From the NCBI GenBank assembly GCA_013414765.1, contig CP058708.1:5004748-5068747 (forward strand): DNA of 64,000 bases, in the 5' to 3' direction. Made by a program: the position numbers and the translations under genes. This document shows positions 1 through 9,361 of this stretch, piece after piece. Every line of letters begins with the position of its first letter. Position 1 is the stretch's first letter. This DNA comes from Candidatus Accumulibacter cognatus (GTDB taxonomy: Bacteria > Pseudomonadota > Gammaproteobacteria > Burkholderiales > Rhodocyclaceae). Below the pieces are notes generated by a model. It searched no databases, was not told the DNA's origin, and saw only the letters and a list, made by a program, of their open reading frames with translations.

Positions 1-294
1 ACGGTCGTCCTGGACAACGCCCGCTATCAGCGTTGTGCGTTGGTGAAAACCTGCGCCGAGAAACTGAAGATCGAGTTGCTCTTTTTACCCACCTACTCCC
101 CAAATTTGAACCTCATCGAGCGTTTGTGGAAGTTCGTCAAAAAGCAGTGCCTCTACGCCAAGTACTACCCCGACTTCCATTCCTTCACGACGGCCATCGA
201 ACGCTGCTTGCAAGATACCCACACCATCCACGCCAAGGCGCTACAGTCCCTATTGACCCTGAACTTCCAAACCTTCCAGAAGATTCAATCGTGA
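1..294 (+). mobile_element. IS630-family transposase, C-terminal part (cut by window edge)
   Basis: The reading frame is open from base 1 to the TGA at 292-294 and encodes the last 97 residues of a DDE transposase. The stretch LPTYSPNLNLIERLWKF is the hallmark of the IS630/Tc1 catalytic core; its Glu is the third acidic residue, and the VVLDNA stretch at the start carries the second Asp. The 5' part lies outside the window. No terminal inverted repeat is obvious between the stop codon and the adjoining efflux gene, so the right end of the element may be deleted. Whether the complete element is functional cannot be judged. Confidence 0.85.
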
Positions 295-1281
295 CCGCGC
301 ACGGTATAGCAGGTCGGCATCGGCCTGGTTCGCCTCAGCCTGTGCCGCCGATGTTTCCCGACGCACTTGCGAACCGGACGAGAACGGGATCTTGAGCTTG
401 ATTCCTACGCTGTTGGAATAGGACTCAGCGAAGTCGCCGCGCTCGCGTACGACTCGCAGCGTCAGCTCCGGCGCCGCGCGAAACGACTCATTCGCGACCT
501 GGACACGCGCTCGGGCGCTGCGCGCGGAGGCAGCGGTAGCAGCCAGCAAGGGATGGGATTCGGCTGAATTGCCGACGTCATCGATCAGTCGTCGCATTGT
601 CGGCGACTCTTCGTCCAAATCCTTCGGGGCCGGAGAACCGATAAGGGTTTGCACGGCCTGCTCAGCCTGGAGCAGGGTTGCCTCCGCCTCGATCAGATCG
701 GCATTGGCAACATGGGTTTCTGTTTGCGCCAAATTAGCGTCGATGCGGGACAGTTCGCCGACCTTGTAGCGACGCATGACATTGGTTTCCAGAGCACGGG
801 CAGTTTCCAGGCGCCGTGCCGCCAACATCTTGGCACTGCGTGCCGCTGCCAACGTCCACCACGCCTCCCGCAATTCGCCGCCGACATCCAGACGCACGGC
901 GGCTCGTCTGGCAACGGCTTCTTCGACGCGGCTCGCCGTCTCGGCTTCACGCGCTGCTCTCTGGCCGGGCAGCCACAGCGGCACCGCCAGTTCGACATCG
1001 TATTCCTGCTTGCCCTGATTGCGGTTGAGCCGGTCATTCAGGCTACCGATGCTGACCGAGCCGGGCTCGGGTGTCAGTCCGGCCGCGACATCCTGCGCAG
1101 CACGCGCTTCGGCCTCGCGGGCATCCAATCCCGCAGCTTGGGGATTCAAGCGCCAAGCCTGTTCCACGGCTGTCGCCAGTCCGGATTTCGGCGTTTCTGC
1201 CGCCTGCACGGAAAGACCAACGAGCAGCCCGGTGGTGCAAACCGCCACCAGCCTCAGTTGTCGGGAGACGATGGTTTTCAT
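250..1281 (-). pseudogene. CzcC/TolC-like outer-membrane efflux protein, 3' truncated by IS630
   Basis: The 343-residue frame starts with a signal peptide (cleavage expected after VQA, near residue 27). It continues with the alanine-rich, coiled-coil-prone sequence of outer-membrane factors of RND metal efflux systems (CzcC/CusC type), including a PLWLPGQR segment and an ANLAQTE helix. The family is usually about 410-430 residues. Here the last roughly 15 residues are read antisense through the IS630 transposase end, so the C-terminal helices are lost at about base 290-310. The gene faces away from the response-regulator remnant at 1491, the usual divergent layout of metal-responsive efflux loci. 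The protein is probably non-functional; no RND pump or membrane-fusion gene remains in the window. Confidence 0.75.
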
Positions 1282-1411
1282 GTTTGCTGCGAAAAGAGCG
1301 GCAGGAGTACGCGACGGCTCGCATTTTGAGTATGAGTTTCCACAGCATTCGCTCCTGTTCGACGATGAGCGAATTCTGCGTAACCTTACCTAACGCCATG
1401 CTGACCACCAA

Positions 1412-1427
1412 ATTACATTTCTGTAAT
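1412..1427. promoter_or_regulatory. Perfect palindrome, likely metal response-regulator box
   Basis: A perfect inverted repeat, ATTACA-TTTC-TGTAAT, lies between the divergent efflux gene and the regulator remnant. CusR/CopR/CzcR-type regulators are known to bind palindromes of this general form upstream of their target operons. Its position, 64 bp before the regulator ATG, fits autoregulation. Binding is inferred from layout and resemblance. Confidence 0.5.
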
Positions 1428-1490
1428 CTTGAGAAAGTGCCCAATGTTGCCAGCGCAGAATGGCGCAAATCGCAACACGGGAGAATGCAC

Positions 1491-1622
1491 ATGAAGATAC
1501 TGGTGGTTGAAGACGAGATCAAAACCGGGGATTATCTGAGACAATGGTTGGCCGAGGCCGGGTTCGTCGTCGACCTGGCGCGTGACGGCCTCGATGGACT
1601 GCATCTCGCGCTGTCACCATAA
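1491..1622 (+). pseudogene. Response regulator remnant (heavy-metal, CusR/CopR type)
   Basis: Forty-three codons encode the first beta-alpha-beta part of an OmpR-family receiver domain. [16 protein letters not shown] is typical of heavy-metal response regulators, with the acidic pair E7-D8 of the phosphorylation pocket. The frame ends at TAA 1620-1622, before the phospho-accepting Asp and the DNA-binding domain (full length would be about 225 residues). The break lies directly next to the yicC stop codon, so a deletion joined this remnant to the yicC end. It was once probably paired with a sensor kinase gene that is now absent. Confidence 0.75.
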
Positions 1623-1630
1623 GAATCAGC

Positions 1631-2497
1631 TCATTCCAGGTTCTGCACCTGTTCACGCATCTGTTCGATCAGCAGCTTGAACTCGATCGCGGTCTGCGAA
1701 ACTTCCGCGATGAGAGATTTTGAACCGAGCGTATTGGCTTCGCGATTGAGTTCCTGCATCAGAAAATCGAGGCGTTTGCCGCTCGCACCGCCGGCCTTGA
1801 GCACCCGCTCGACCTCGTCGAGATGAGTCGACAAGCGCGCCAGTTCCTCAGCGACGTCGATACGTGCAGCGAAAACGGCGACTTCCTGACGGATTCGTTC
1901 ATCGTCGACCCATTGCACGGCATCCAGCAAGCGCTGTCTGAGCTTCTCGTTGAACAACGCCTGCGCCACTGGAATGCGTGGCTCTACTTCGCGCGCCAAG
2001 GCGCGCATGTGGCCAAGCTTTTCAAGAATCACCGCCGCGAGTTTTTCTCCCTCGCGTGCCCGACTCGCCGTGAAATCGTCGAGAGCCTCGCCTGCCAACG
2101 TCAGGCAGGCCGGAAGTGCGGTCTCGACATCGACGCTGTCATCACCGAAAATCGCCGGCCAGTTCAGGATGTCGCTGACGCTCAGCGGAGCAGCCATGGG
2201 CAAGATGCTGCGAATATGGGTGTCGAACGACCTGAGGCGTTCAAGCAGGTCGGCATTCAGGCAAAGCTGTTGCGCATTCCCTCTTTCCGGAATAAAGCTG
2301 ACCCGACATTCGAGTTTGCCGCGGCGAACGCGCATGCCGATCAGTTCCCGCAACGCCGGTTCGACGATGCGCAATTCGTCACAAACTCGAAATTGGCAAT
2401 CCAGGTAGCGGGAATTGACACTTTTAAGTTCAATGTGCAATTCTCCGCCGCTGACGGTGCGCGTTCTGGCAGCATAGCCGGTCATGCTATAAATCAT
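1631..2497 (-). CDS. yicC: YicC family endoribonuclease
   Basis: The 288-residue protein starts MIYSMTGYA, the family's characteristic N-terminus, and ends LIEQMREQVQNLE, also characteristic. The longer frame begins 12 codons upstream, but the ATG at 2497 matches the family start and has an AGGA a few bases before it. C-terminal motifs include KRLDFLMQELNREANTLGSKS. YicC of E. coli is an endoribonuclease implicated in small-RNA turnover; that role is taken from the family. The gene runs divergently from the kinase gene and shares its intergenic region. Confidence 0.93.
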   Translation of the reverse strand: MIYSMTGYAARTRTVSGGELHIELKSVNSRYLDCQFRVCDELRIVEPALRELIGMRVRRGKLECRVSFIPERGNAQQLCLNADLLERLRSFDTHIRSILPMAAPLSVSDILNWPAIFGDDSVDVETALPACLTLAGEALDDFTASRAREGEKLAAVILEKLGHMRALAREVEPRIPVAQALFNEKLRQRLLDAVQWVDDERIRQEVAVFAARIDVAEELARLSTHLDEVERVLKAGGASGKRLDFLMQELNREANTLGSKSLIAEVSQTAIEFKLLIEQMREQVQNLE

Positions 2498-2538
2498 TGC
2501 AATCCTGACACTTAAACGACTCTGAATGAGCAACCGGC

Positions 2539-2568
2539 TTTACAGTTCACCGCAAAAAACCGGACAAT
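2539..2568 (+). promoter_or_regulatory. Possible sigma-70 promoter for the kinase-phosphatase-rph run
   Basis: TTTACA (2539-2544) and GACAAT (2563-2568) are separated by 18 bp, upstream of the kinase gene. The predicted start of transcription would fall only a few bases before the first ATG, which would favour the in-frame ATG at 2601 as translation start. The match is modest. Confidence 0.25.
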
Positions 2569-2582
2569 GGGAAAACATGTGA

Positions 2583-3554
2583 ATGATAGCCCTGACACGG
2601 ATGGTGCAACAAGCGAACCACCCCCTTCCCGCCGGTTTCCAACTTGATGAATATTCCATCGAGCATCAACTGTCGATGGGAGGTTTTTCAATTGTCTACG
2701 TGGCTACCGATGCACAAGGGAGGCGCGTCGCCATCAAGGAGTACCTGCCCAATACTCTGGCCTTGCGCAGTGAGGGGCAGACCTCTCCGGTCATCACTGA
2801 AGATCATCTGCCGGCTTTTCGCTACGGCATGAAATGCTTTTTCGAGGAAGGCCGGGCACTGGCCGCGCTTTCCCACCCTAACGTCATCCGCGTTCTGAAT
2901 TTTTTTCGTGCCAACGATACGGTCTACATGGTGATGGAGTATGAAAGCGGCCATACTCTGCAGGAGCTGATCCAGAAGAATCGTGCAGGGATCACCGAGA
3001 ACTTCATTCGCAATGTATTCACCAAGATGCTCAACGGCCTGCGCGAGGTGCACGCGCACCGGCTGCTGCACCTCGACCTCAAACCGTCGAACATCTACAT
3101 GCGCAACAGCCACATCCCGGTGCTGATCGACTTCGGCGCGGCCCGCCAGACGCTGGCTTCCGACACGCCGATGCTCAAGCCGATGTATACGCCCGGCTTT
3201 GCCTCTCCCGAACACTACTGCCAGCGAGACCTGCTCGGCCCATGGAGCGACATTTACAGTGTCGGTGCCTCGATGTATGCCTGTATCTCCGGCAATACAC
3301 CGCAACCGGCCAATAATCGCCTCGAAAAGGATCGGATGATCCCCGCAATGGTCCGCTGGGAAGGGCAATACTCGGATCAATTGCTCGAAACCATCGACTG
3401 GTGTCTGTGCCTGAACCATCGGTACCGGCCGCAAAGCGTTTTTGCGCTGCAGAAAGCGCTTACCGAGCCGGTCATCACTTCCGTGCCACCTCCAAGCCCG
3501 CAGCAGAAGGACTCCTGGCTGGGGCAGGTAGTCGGCAAATTCAAGAAGACCTAG
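2583..3554 (+). CDS. Hanks-type serine/threonine protein kinase
   Basis: The 323-residue protein is a compact eukaryotic-like kinase domain without a transmembrane segment. Visible motifs are a glycine loop SMGGFSIVY (31-39), VAIK with Lys52, the catalytic loop HLDLKPSN (163-170) and DFGAA (183-187). The usual HRD motif reads HLD, so the kinase belongs to the non-RD class and is less likely to need activation-loop phosphorylation. The C-terminus is a short proline-rich and basic tail. The PP2C phosphatase gene starts 7 bp downstream, so the pair probably forms a reversible phosphorylation switch on shared cytoplasmic substrates; the substrates are unknown. A start at the ATG at 2601 is possible. 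Confidence 0.88.
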   Translation: MIALTRMVQQANHPLPAGFQLDEYSIEHQLSMGGFSIVYVATDAQGRRVAIKEYLPNTLALRSEGQTSPVITEDHLPAFRYGMKCFFEEGRALAALSHPNVIRVLNFFRANDTVYMVMEYESGHTLQELIQKNRAGITENFIRNVFTKMLNGLREVHAHRLLHLDLKPSNIYMRNSHIPVLIDFGAARQTLASDTPMLKPMYTPGFASPEHYCQRDLLGPWSDIYSVGASMYACISGNTPQPANNRLEKDRMIPAMVRWEGQYSDQLLETIDWCLCLNHRYRPQSVFALQKALTEPVITSVPPPSPQQKDSWLGQVVGKFKKT

Positions 3555-3560
3555 GGGATT

Positions 3561-4490
3561 ATGAAATTCAGCATCTACCAGGAAAGTCGTACCGGCATGC
3601 GCGCCAACAACGAAGACCGCCTGGCTTACTGCTACTCACGGGAAGCCTTGCTGATGGTCGTCGCCGATGGCATGGGCGGTCACTATTATGGTGAGGTCGC
3701 AGCCCAAATCGCGGTGCAGACACTGACCGAGGCATTCACGCGCGAATTCAGGCCACGCATGCGTGACCCCTTTCTGTTTCTGCAGAAGGGAATGATCAAC
3801 GCCCACCGGGCCATCGTCGACTATGCCGAAAGGCATCATCTGGTCGACTCGCCGCGTACCACCTGCGTCGCCTGCATCGTGCAGAATAACATCGCGTACT
3901 GGGTGCACTCGGGTGATTCACGGCTATATCTGCTGCGTAACGGAAAGGTGCTGGCGCAAACCAGGGATCACTCGCGTGTCCGACAATTATTCGATCAAGG
4001 GGTGATCAGCGAAGAACAAATGGCCGGGCACCCCGACCGCCACAAAATCTACGGCTGTCTGGGTGGCCAGCAAAAACCGGAGATCGAGTACTCCCGCAAG
4101 GCAACCCTGGAAGCAGGCGATGTCCTGGCGCTGTGCACGGATGGTGTATGGGGCGTGCTACCCGCCGGTACCCTGGCACTCTCCCTGAAGACCGCCGATC
4201 TGGCCTATGCCGTGCCGCTGCTTCTTAACGATGCGCAAATCCGCGGTGGTTCACACGCCGACAACCTGTCGTTGATCGCCGTGCGCTGGGGAGACAGTTA
4301 CAGCGATGAGAGCAGTGGCGGGAGTGGGACGAGTAGCCTGATCTCCACCAAGACTATGCCGAAAGACTCGGTCACCAAGATCATCGATGAATTCGGACGC
4401 CACCAGAGCGGCAAGACTGACCTCTCCGAAGAGGAGATCGAACTCGCCATCGAAGAGATCCGCTCGACCATCCAAAAGTACACCAAATAG
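3561..4490 (+). CDS. PP2C-family protein serine/threonine phosphatase
   Basis: The 309-residue protein has the PP2C metal-binding motifs: NNEDR (16-20), VADGMGGH (34-41), GDSRLYLLR, and a CTDGVW motif near residue 195. These coordinate two Mn/Mg ions for phospho-Ser/Thr hydrolysis. A roughly 60-residue serine-rich and acidic tail follows the catalytic domain. The gene sits 7 bp after the kinase and 9 bp before rph, indicating cotranscription. The cognate partner is inferred to be the upstream kinase. Confidence 0.9.
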   Translation: MKFSIYQESRTGMRANNEDRLAYCYSREALLMVVADGMGGHYYGEVAAQIAVQTLTEAFTREFRPRMRDPFLFLQKGMINAHRAIVDYAERHHLVDSPRTTCVACIVQNNIAYWVHSGDSRLYLLRNGKVLAQTRDHSRVRQLFDQGVISEEQMAGHPDRHKIYGCLGGQQKPEIEYSRKATLEAGDVLALCTDGVWGVLPAGTLALSLKTADLAYAVPLLLNDAQIRGGSHADNLSLIAVRWGDSYSDESSGGSGTSSLISTKTMPKDSVTKIIDEFGRHQSGKTDLSEEEIELAIEEIRSTIQKYTK

Positions 4491-4498
4491 GGACTCAC

Positions 4499-5215
4499 AT
4501 GCGCTCCAGCAAACGTCAGGCATCACAGTTGCGCCAAGTGCAGATCACCCGCCGCTTCACTCGCCACGCCGAAGGCTCGGTACTGATCGAAATCGGCGAT
4601 ACCCGCGTCCTGTGCACTGCCAGCGTCGAAGAGTCGGTACCGCCCTTTCTGCGCGGTCGCGGCCAGGGCTGGGTCACCGCCGAATACGGCATGCTGCCGC
4701 GGTCGACGCACACACGGACTGGACGTGAGGCGGCGAAGGGCAAGCAAAGCGGTCGCACCCAGGAAATCCAGCGCCTGATCGGGCGCGCGCTGCGTGCGGT
4801 GACCGATTTGAAAGTGCTCGGCGAACGCCAGATCACGCTCGACTGCGACGTCCTCCAGGCTGACGGCGGCACGCGTTGCGCTGCGATCACCGGTGCCTGG
4901 CTGGCGCTCAACGATGCCTGCGAGCATCTGTTGAGCCAGGGCAAGATCAGCAAAAACCCGCTGCGTGACCAAGTCGCCGCGATTTCAGTCGGGATCTATC
5001 AGGGCGCAGCGATTCTCGATCTCGACTACGCCGAGGACGCCGACTGCGACACCGACATGAACGTGGTGATGACTGGTCAGCAAGGCATCGTCGAGATCCA
5101 GGGGACCGCTGAAGGCAATCCCTTTACGCGAACACAGATGGACGAGTTGCTGGACCTCGCTGCGACTGGCATCGGTGAGCTGATGGCGCAGCAGAAAGCG
5201 GCCCTGCACTCATGA
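4499..5215 (+). CDS. rph: Ribonuclease PH
   Basis: The 238-residue, full-length phosphorolytic 3'-5' exoribonuclease trims tRNA 3' ends. Family signatures are [30 protein letters not shown] and the [13 protein letters not shown] active-site segment. It overlaps rdgB by 4 bp (ATGA), so the two are translationally coupled. Confidence 0.97.
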   Translation: MRSSKRQASQLRQVQITRRFTRHAEGSVLIEIGDTRVLCTASVEESVPPFLRGRGQGWVTAEYGMLPRSTHTRTGREAAKGKQSGRTQEIQRLIGRALRAVTDLKVLGERQITLDCDVLQADGGTRCAAITGAWLALNDACEHLLSQGKISKNPLRDQVAAISVGIYQGAAILDLDYAEDADCDTDMNVVMTGQQGIVEIQGTAEGNPFTRTQMDELLDLAATGIGELMAQQKAALHS

Positions 5216-5817
5216 AACTTGTTCTGGCTTCAAACAATACCAAGAAACTCAAGGAACTCGACGCGATTCTCGCACCACTGGATTGGCAACTCATTCCCCA
5301 GGGCGAACTCGGAGTTCCCGAGGCCGAAGAACCGCATTGCACCTTCGTCGAGAATGCTCTGGCCAAGGCGCGCCACGCGTCACGGCTGACTGGCCTGCCA
5401 GCGCTGGCCGACGACTCGGGCCTCTGTGTCGACGCTTTTGGCGGCGCTCCCGGCGTACAGTCTGCCCGCTACGCCGGCGAACCCAGGTCTGATTCCCGAA
5501 ACAATGAAAAGCTGCTCTTCGAACTCGGCGACAACACTCAGAGGATGGCTCACTTCGTTTCGTTGATCGTTTTTGTTCGCCACGCCGACGATCCGCAACC
5601 GATCATTGCAGAGGGTGAATGGCACGGCGAAATTCTCTCGGCAGCACGCGGTGAAGATGGTTTTGGCTATGATCCGCTGTTCTATATCCGCGAACTGGAC
5701 CGGACTGCGGCGGAACTCGACGCCGCCGAGAAGAACCGCCGTTCGCACCGTGGTCAGGCGCTCGCCCGCCTCGTCGAGCGCTTGCAAGCGCGCGCGCAAC
5801 TTTCACTTCCACGCTGA
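5212..5817 (+). CDS. rdgB: XTP/dITP diphosphatase (Ham1/RdgB)
   Basis: The 201-residue protein hydrolyses non-canonical purine triphosphates (ITP, dITP, XTP) to monophosphates, keeping the nucleotide pool clean. The N-terminal [12 protein letters not shown], the [17 protein letters not shown] motif and the C-terminal GFGYDPLF and [11 protein letters not shown] signatures are all present. It starts inside the rph stop (ATGA) and its own stop overlaps the hemW start (TGATG). Confidence 0.96.
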   Translation: MKLVLASNNTKKLKELDAILAPLDWQLIPQGELGVPEAEEPHCTFVENALAKARHASRLTGLPALADDSGLCVDAFGGAPGVQSARYAGEPRSDSRNNEKLLFELGDNTQRMAHFVSLIVFVRHADDPQPIIAEGEWHGEILSAARGEDGFGYDPLFYIRELDRTAAELDAAEKNRRSHRGQALARLVERLQARAQLSLPR

Positions 5818-7067
5818 TGCCGGGTAGCCGAAGCCGGATGATCATTCCTTTATTGCCGCAGGCGCGCCTGGCGGCAATAAAGGAACCCGAACCGCGATTT
5901 CGCAGCCCGCCGCCACTCTCTCTTTATGTCCACATTCCTTGGTGCGTGCAGAAGTGCCCCTACTGCGATTTCAACTCGCATTCGTTGCAGGTGGGCAGCA
6001 GCACGGCGCCGACGGCGATCCCCGAAAGCGACTACCTGGCTGCCCTGGTTGCAGACCTTGAGTCGGCGCTGCCGCTGGTCTGGGGACGCCGTATCGACAG
6101 CCTCTTTTTTGGCGGCGGGACGCCCAGCCTGCTCTCGGGCGCGGGGCTCGATCAACTCCTGGCCGCACTGCGCAGCCGCCTGACCTTCCTGCCGGGCGCC
6201 GAGATCACGCTCGAAGCCAATCCGGGAACCGTTGAAGCGGCCCGCTTCGCAGCCTTTCGCGACGCCGGGATCAACCGCCTGTCGCTTGGCATTCAGAGCT
6301 TCAATCCACAGCACCTCAAGGCGCTCGGCCGCATCCATGACGATCACGAAGCTCGGCGAGCGATCACGATCGCCGCCCGCCATTTCGACAATTTCAATCT
6401 CGACCTGATGTATGGCCTGCCCGGGCAGACGCTGGCCGAGGCGCTCGCCGACCTCGACGCGGCGCTGGCGTTTTCACCACCACACCTGTCCTGCTATCAA
6501 CTGACCATCGAAGCGAATACCGCTTTCGCCGCCAGGCCACCGGCGCTGCCCGAAGATGACCTGTGTGCCGACATGCAGGACGCCATCGAAGCCAGGCTGG
6601 CAGCGGCCGGCTACCTGCACTACGAAACCTCGGCCTTCGCAATACCTGGCCGGCAGTGCCAGCATAACCTCAACTACTGGCATTTTGGCGACTATCTGGG
6701 AATTGGTGCCGGAGCACATGGCAAGCTGACGCTGCACGATCGCGTTCTGCGCCAGATGCGCTGGAAAGGACCGGAGCAGTATCTGGCCCAGGTTGCAGCC
6801 GGGATGCCGGTGCAGGAAGAGTTTGCCGTCGCTGCCGCGGATTTGCCGTTCGAGTTCATGATCAACGCGTTGCGCCTGGTGCAGGGTTTCGACGCACAGA
6901 TCTTCGAGTCGCGGACCGCGCTGTCGCTGCTCAGCATCGAGGGCAAGCTGCGACAGGCCGAGCAGGAAGGACTGATCGAACGCCAACGGCAGCGCATTGT
7001 CCCGAGCGAGCACGGCAGGCGCTTTCTCAATCGCCTGCTGGTGGGTTTCCTGGCGGACGCGGGGTGA
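5817..7067 (+). CDS. hemW: Radical SAM heme chaperone HemW
   Basis: The 416-residue protein has the radical-SAM cluster motif CVQKCPYC (Cys43, Cys47, Cys50) after HIPW, then FFGGGTPS and the DLMYGLPGQT motif. These are typical of HemW, which binds heme and delivers it to respiratory enzymes. It lacks the extra N-terminal features of oxygen-independent coproporphyrinogen oxidase HemN. The ATG at 5817 overlaps the rdgB stop; an ATG 21 bases later is an alternative. The 3' end overlaps the convergent ankyrin gene by 41 bp. Confidence 0.93.
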   Translation: MPGSRSRMIIPLLPQARLAAIKEPEPRFRSPPPLSLYVHIPWCVQKCPYCDFNSHSLQVGSSTAPTAIPESDYLAALVADLESALPLVWGRRIDSLFFGGGTPSLLSGAGLDQLLAALRSRLTFLPGAEITLEANPGTVEAARFAAFRDAGINRLSLGIQSFNPQHLKALGRIHDDHEARRAITIAARHFDNFNLDLMYGLPGQTLAEALADLDAALAFSPPHLSCYQLTIEANTAFAARPPALPEDDLCADMQDAIEARLAAAGYLHYETSAFAIPGRQCQHNLNYWHFGDYLGIGAGAHGKLTLHDRVLRQMRWKGPEQYLAQVAAGMPVQEEFAVAAADLPFEFMINALRLVQGFDAQIFESRTALSLLSIEGKLRQAEQEGLIERQRQRIVPSEHGRRFLNRLLVGFLADAG

Positions 7068-8013
7068 CGACCAACTGCGCGCGCTCGGCACCAGGTTGAG
7101 CGCGGCGAGCGGTGATCACCATCGAGCGCGGCACATAGGGGCGCGGCATCGGCCGCTGCGCCAGCGGGACCGCGCTGACCCGCAGTTCATTGACCGCGGC
7201 ACGCAGTTTCTTGTGCAGCTCCTCGCTCGGCCGTCCTTCGGCTTCCGCAAGACGAATCTCCTTGAGGATGGCGTCGATTGTCGGCGTGACCGCAGCCGAG
7301 CGCGTTGCTTCGCCAAAGCTCTCCTTCGGTGCCTTGACGGCAATCGCGAATTCCTCTGGCGACGAAATCATTTTTGCCAGACGCAGGTGGTCGTAGCGCA
7401 TGGCCATGGTCAGTGCCGAATCACCCCAATCGCTCTGGAGTTTCGGATTGGCCCCCGCTTCCAGCAAACTTCGCGCCAGATTTTCATGGCCTTCACGAGC
7501 CGCCATCATTAACGGCGTGGCCCCGTTCGGTGCGCGCGCATTGACATTGGCACCGCGCGCCAGCAGATCGCTGACCACCCTTTCGTGGCCATTGAAGACC
7601 GCGTAGTGCAGTGCCCCCCACTGGTTGCCGACACGTTCGAGCGGCGCACCACGATCGAGCAACCATTTGACGGCCTCCTGATGCCCACCCCAGGCCGCCA
7701 GTTGCAGCGCTTGTTCACCATGGCGATTGGTTTGCCGCAAATCGGCACCGCGTTCGACGAACAGTGCCATCATGTCTATCTGGCCATACCAGGCAGCGAC
7801 CATCAGACCTGTCCCAATGTGAGCTGCCTGGTACTCCGGATTCAGGCCCTCGTCGAGCCAGCGTTTGACGGTTCGCAGATCACCCCGCTCGACGGCATAT
7901 TCGAACGTGATGGGATCGGGTACCGATGCCTCGGCTGACACCGGCGCGGCCAGCAGGCAGCACAGGAGCAAGGCCCAGCAACCGAGTGGCTTGATCAAAG
8001 GCTTCACACGCAT
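7027..8013 (-). CDS. Periplasmic ankyrin-repeat protein
   Basis: The 328-residue protein has a signal peptide (hydrophobic core WALLLCCLLAAPVSA, cleavage near residue 27). Four to five ankyrin repeats follow (about residues 35-215), seen in TGLMVAAWYGQ, QALQLAAWGGHQEAVKWLL, GALHYAVFNGHERVVSDLL and TPLMMAAREGHENLARSLL. The C-terminal 100 residues are basic and proline-rich without a recognised domain. The role is unknown; ankyrin repeats mediate protein contacts, and the signal peptide places it in the periplasm. Its start is divergent from the TonB-like gene. Confidence 0.85.
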   Translation of the reverse strand: MRVKPLIKPLGCWALLLCCLLAAPVSAEASVPDPITFEYAVERGDLRTVKRWLDEGLNPEYQAAHIGTGLMVAAWYGQIDMMALFVERGADLRQTNRHGEQALQLAAWGGHQEAVKWLLDRGAPLERVGNQWGALHYAVFNGHERVVSDLLARGANVNARAPNGATPLMMAAREGHENLARSLLEAGANPKLQSDWGDSALTMAMRYDHLRLAKMISSPEEFAIAVKAPKESFGEATRSAAVTPTIDAILKEIRLAEAEGRPSEELHKKLRAAVNELRVSAVPLAQRPMPRPYVPRSMVITARRAQPGAERAQLVVTPRPPGNPPAGD

Positions 8014-8096
8014 TCTCCATTCCGACTCGACAGAACACCCTTGCAGAACCCCACACCCGTGCCTGCCGCACGGTTTTGCTTCACAATGTCAGACTC

Positions 8097-8621
8097 ATGT
8101 TGCCTTGCCTGCCCTTTGCCATCGCTCTCTCGCTCGCCCTGCACGCCGGGGTGCTGTTTTGGGATGCCCGCAAACTCAGCCTGCCGACGGCACCGCCACC
8201 AATCGAGGCATCCCTGCAGTCGCCAGCGCCTCCTCCTGCGCGTCACAACGAGCCGCTGATGAAAAATACGCTCACTGATGACCCGGCTCCCGTCAAGGCG
8301 GTACCCCCTGCCCCGCCGGCTGCTCGTGCGTTGCCGCCAAACGCCAGAGCGGCGGCGAGGCACCAGATCGAGGCCGCACAGCGCAAATTGTCGCAGCATC
8401 TTTACTACCCGCCCGCAGCCGTCGCCCGCGGCCTCGAAGGCGAAGTGCGCTTGCTGCTGACGATTGCCGACGACGGCAGCATCACCGACGTCGTCGTAGC
8501 CGCCAGCAGTGGCCATGCCCTCCTCGACCAGGCGGCGGTGAAAGCGGCCTACACGATGGGGCGTATTGACTGGGCGAACTCACGCGAGTTCATTCTGCCG
8601 GTCATCTTCCGCCTGGAGTGA
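8097..8621 (+). CDS. TonB C-terminal-domain energy transducer
   Basis: The 174-residue protein has a single N-terminal membrane anchor (about residues 4-20). A proline-rich spacer (about 25-80) follows, then a TonB C-terminal domain (about 85-174) with [21 protein letters not shown] and a terminal [10 protein letters not shown] strand. It should couple inner-membrane proton motive force to an outer-membrane receptor. No exbB/exbD or receptor gene is nearby, so the partner is unknown. I chose the ATG at 8097 so the anchor is at the extreme N-terminus; a TTG at 8076 would add seven residues. The 3' end overlaps convergent trmB by 42 bp. Confidence 0.82.
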   Translation: MLPCLPFAIALSLALHAGVLFWDARKLSLPTAPPPIEASLQSPAPPPARHNEPLMKNTLTDDPAPVKAVPPAPPAARALPPNARAAARHQIEAAQRKLSQHLYYPPAAVARGLEGEVRLLLTIADDGSITDVVVAASSGHALLDQAAVKAAYTMGRIDWANSREFILPVIFRLE

Positions 8622-9359
8622 ATCCAGCCGGCGGCGAAATACCAGATCCCAGACGCCGTGCCCGAGCCGCCGGCCACGCTGCTCGAACTTGGTCTGCGGA
8701 CGCTGCTCCGGGCGCGGCGCGTAACCAGATACCGTATTCTCCAGCAGCGTTTCGGCCGAGAGTACGGCCAGCATTTGCTGCGCATAATCTTCCCAGTCTG
8801 TCGCGCAATGGAGATAACCGCCAGGCTGCAGGCGGCTGGTGAGCAGCGCTACAAACGGCGCTTGCAGCAGCCGCCGCTTGTGGTGACGCATCTTCGGCCA
8901 GGGATCGGGAAAAAAGATGTGCGCCCCAGCGAGCGACCCCGGCATAAGCATGTCACGCAGTACTTCAACGGCGTCGTGCTGAATGATGCGCTGATTATGC
9001 AAGCACTTCTCGGCGACCAGCTTGCACAGGCTGCCGACACCCGGCGTGTGAACTTCGATGCCAAGATAATCATTTTCAGGATGCAGGGCGGCAATCACTG
9101 CCGAAGTCTCGCCCATGCCGAAACCGATTTCGAGAATGCGAGGTGCCACGCGTCCAAACAGCGCATCGAAATCAAGGCGTGCCGCCGCGTAAGGAACGCC
9201 GATCTTGGCCATCATCTCTTGATGATAGCGCTGCTGGGCATTCGACACCCGGCCCTGACGGCGAACGAAGCTGCGAATATGCCCGGCCCGCGCAGCCGCA
9301 TCCGTGCCCATACCCGTGTCCGCATTCAGGCCCGCCTGCGCGGAATCCGGCACAGTCAT
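8580..9359 (-). CDS. trmB: tRNA (guanine-N7)-methyltransferase
   Basis: The 259-residue SAM-dependent enzyme makes m7G46 in tRNA. Motifs are [10 protein letters not shown] (SAM binding), [14 protein letters not shown], and [15 protein letters not shown], the TrmB signature. The frame is open further upstream, but the ATG at 9359 lies 3 bp after the thiG stop and gives the expected N-terminus ending in the conserved [11 protein letters not shown] block. It is the third gene of a thiS-thiG-trmB operon. Confidence 0.95.
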   Translation of the reverse strand: MTVPDSAQAGLNADTGMGTDAAARAGHIRSFVRRQGRVSNAQQRYHQEMMAKIGVPYAAARLDFDALFGRVAPRILEIGFGMGETSAVIAALHPENDYLGIEVHTPGVGSLCKLVAEKCLHNQRIIQHDAVEVLRDMLMPGSLAGAHIFFPDPWPKMRHHKRRLLQAPFVALLTSRLQPGGYLHCATDWEDYAQQMLAVLSAETLLENTVSGYAPRPEQRPQTKFEQRGRRLGHGVWDLVFRRRLDSLQAEDDRQNELA

Positions 9360-9361
9360 GC

